From NCBI GenBank assembly GCA_012270875.1, contig JAAXHI010000360.1:1-41995 (forward strand): a stretch of 41,995 nucleotides of DNA, read 5' to 3'. Under the pieces are notes generated by a model. That model saw only the letters and a program-made list of their open reading frames with translations. It did not search any database and had not been told where the DNA came from. How positions within the stretch are numbered: the first letter of the stretch is position 1; each line of letters starts with the position of its first letter. Source of the DNA: Candidatus Poribacteria bacterium (GTDB taxonomy: Bacteria; Poribacteria; WGA-4E; WGA-3G). Positions 40,348 through 41,995 of this stretch are shown piece by piece. The position numbers and the translations under genes are program-made.

Positions 40348-41856
40348 ATGTCAAGAAATACGCTCATAAAAATCGCAAGTCTAATCTTAATGGTGGTGAG
40401 TTTCATCGCCTATATCGCTGGTGCATCTGCGTTCCCGATCGCCTCGGAGAATTTACTGCCTTGGTCGGTCTGGTTTCTGATTTCGGTCATTGTGAACATT
40501 GTTTTGTGGACCAGTGTTATGAGGTTATTGACATTCTCGCTTGCCGTGATATGGTTTTACGCCTTTGTCGCAGGGCTTGTCCCCGAAAGTTCCACAGCAG
40601 TGAGTGTAACCGAATTGGATTGGAGCGATCCAGATGCAGTCGCTGAGCTGGGTGCCTTGGTGTTTAATGGGAAAGGACAGTGCGCCGCGTGCCATACCGT
40701 TGATACTTCCGCACCGCCTGGGAGATGTCCCGACTTAACAGACATCGGCGTTAATGCTGCAACCCGCGTCTCCGGCATGGAGGCAAAGGCGTATTTGATT
40801 GAGTCCATGTATCAACCAGCGAACTTTCTTGTTCCCGGCTACGGCAAAATTATGCCAGAGGTATGGAAACCGCCTATTAATCTCTCCAAATTAGAGATTG
40901 AAGCCGTCATCGCTTACCTCCAGAGTCAGGGCGGCGAAATTGACCCCACACCGTTTGATGAACCTATAGATAGAGCGGACGTAGGTGCTACCGCTGAAGC
41001 ACTGCCACCTTTGCTCACCGGTGATTCGGAAATGGGCAAAAAGGTTTTTGTGGATGCCGCGTGTATCTCGTGCCATGCTGTAACCGGAATAGAGAGTCCA
41101 GCAGCCGGTGAGACCAATGAAGACTTTGAAATCGTTACCGCACCGGATCTCTCCGAGATCGCAGCATTTAACGACATGCGCTACCTTGAGGAGTCAATCC
41201 TTCTACCCGGCGCGCAAATTGTCAGTGGCTACGGCGCAGTTACTGTCCGTGCGAAAGGAACCACTTTCCAAGGCACGCTTGTTTCACAAGACGAAGAAAA
41301 AATTGTCGTCCGAACCAAAACAGCAGATGGCATGGAAGAAGAGCATACCATCTTATTGAGCGAACTTGATGACGAACCGATTGAGGATCTCACAAATCTG
41401 AAAGCAAAAGGTTATTTGACTCTAACACTAACGCCTACGGATGCAGACGCACCGGTAAGTGGTGAAATCGTTTCGGAAACAGATGAAACCGTAACGCTTA
41501 AAATTGGAGATGAAAATAAAACTTTTTCTAAAACAGATGTCAAAAGTCAGATGACTGTTATTACTTTCGATGGCGACGAAATTGTGGGCGACTATGTTTC
41601 AGGAACGATGGACGACGACGAAATCGTCTTAATCGTGGACGGAAGTGAAGAGATATTTGATACGTTTGATCTTGAGGAAGCTGCAATGACCCGTGCGCGT
41701 GGTAAGAAACTCCTTGTCACATCACCGATGCCCGAAAACTTCCCGATCATCTTATCGGTCGCAGATTTGACCAATCTACTCTCTTTCTTGAGCACACTCA
41801 CTGGTGCAACAGCGGAAGCAGCACCAACGGAGACAGGAGATACTCCCGCGGAATAA
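40348..41856 (+). CDS. Membrane-anchored diheme cytochrome c
   Basis: A 502-residue protein. Three N-terminal membrane helices (about 5-30, 38-58 and 60-78) are followed by two cytochrome c domains with heme motifs CAACHT (C112) and CISCHA (C239). The first domain has MPEVW (probable Met ligand), and SPMPENF lies near the end. Between the second heme motif and SPMP is a long beta-rich insert (about 295-450) with VRAKGTTFQGTLVSQDEEKI, similar in style to the beta insert in the octaheme protein. ATG 40348 is the first start after an in-frame stop; GGAGG is 15 bases upstream, rather far. It would complete the electron path to the CydA-like subunit. Confidence 0.85.
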   Translation: MSRNTLIKIASLILMVVSFIAYIAGASAFPIASENLLPWSVWFLISVIVNIVLWTSVMRLLTFSLAVIWFYAFVAGLVPESSTAVSVTELDWSDPDAVAELGALVFNGKGQCAACHTVDTSAPPGRCPDLTDIGVNAATRVSGMEAKAYLIESMYQPANFLVPGYGKIMPEVWKPPINLSKLEIEAVIAYLQSQGGEIDPTPFDEPIDRADVGATAEALPPLLTGDSEMGKKVFVDAACISCHAVTGIESPAAGETNEDFEIVTAPDLSEIAAFNDMRYLEESILLPGAQIVSGYGAVTVRAKGTTFQGTLVSQDEEKIVVRTKTADGMEEEHTILLSELDDEPIEDLTNLKAKGYLTLTLTPTDADAPVSGEIVSETDETVTLKIGDENKTFSKTDVKSQMTVITFDGDEIVGDYVSGTMDDDEIVLIVDGSEEIFDTFDLEEAAMTRARGKKLLVTSPMPENFPIILSVADLTNLLSFLSTLTGATAEAAPTETGDTPAE

Positions 41857-41995
41857 CAGACAAACGAATAGTTGTTAAAAAACAGAAACCTTAGCTTGTA
41901 ATGTAATGGAAGGCGGACATACGTCAGGGAGTGTCAAACCCTGAACCCACCTGACCGAACCGCAAGGAAATTTAGAATTTGTTTATAGTAAATTC
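41857..41995. other. Right-edge intergenic stretch
   Basis: No gene is seen between the diheme cytochrome stop and the end. It contains the repeat word CCTGACCGAACCGCAAGG near 41950-41968, related to the one at 31684. No clear terminator is visible. Confidence 0.5.

Overview
The window looks like a contig from an uncultured marine or sponge-associated bacterium, most likely Candidatus Poribacteria or a close relative. This is inference from the gene repertoire and layout: a phytanoyl-CoA dioxygenase, a DUF1501 protein, a Uma2 protein, LamG and PD40 secreted proteins, many c-type cytochromes, moderate GC, and small palindromic repeats in most intergenic gaps. No rRNA, tRNA or CRISPR array was found.

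Left end (1-4,100, minus strand): a partial gene runs off the left edge behind an operator-like promoter. It is followed by a beta-class adenine DNA methyltransferase split into two ORFs exactly at a run of nine G. Removing one G would join them into one protein of about 1,052 residues. The gene also carries an in-frame 24-bp tandem array.

4,100-16,900 (plus strand): phytanoyl-CoA dioxygenase family protein, canonical cydAB quinol oxidase, a small secreted protein, three tandem near-identical secreted PD40 beta-propeller genes each behind a conserved hairpin, a fused TRAP permease, a DUF3311/sodium-solute symporter pair and a lipoprotein.

16,900-21,100 (minus strand): a housekeeping operon with a good sigma70 promoter, in order ferredoxin, gmk, Uma2, coaBC, rsmA.

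21,100-29,750: mostly plus-strand single genes: SDR, a sigma54-regulator C-terminal remnant, DUF1501, rsmD, a bicupin, a GH36-like glycosidase and a family-4-like uracil-DNA glycosylase. A LamG secreted protein lies on the minus strand and shares a C-terminal tail with the PD40 proteins.

29,950-41,900 (plus strand) is the most interesting region. It is a respiratory cluster behind a consensus promoter: Rieske protein, b6-like cytochrome b, subunit IV-like cytochrome b C-half, an octaheme cytochrome c with a coiled-coil domain, a monoheme cytochrome c, a cupredoxin, a CydA-like protein without the quinol-site motif, and a membrane-anchored diheme cytochrome c. Two small membrane proteins sharing a GKPPEY motif are interleaved. 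The genes suggest a quinol:cytochrome c/cupredoxin reductase feeding a bd-like oxidase that takes electrons from cytochrome c rather than quinol. The canonical cydAB pair about 25 kb away would be the direct quinol route.
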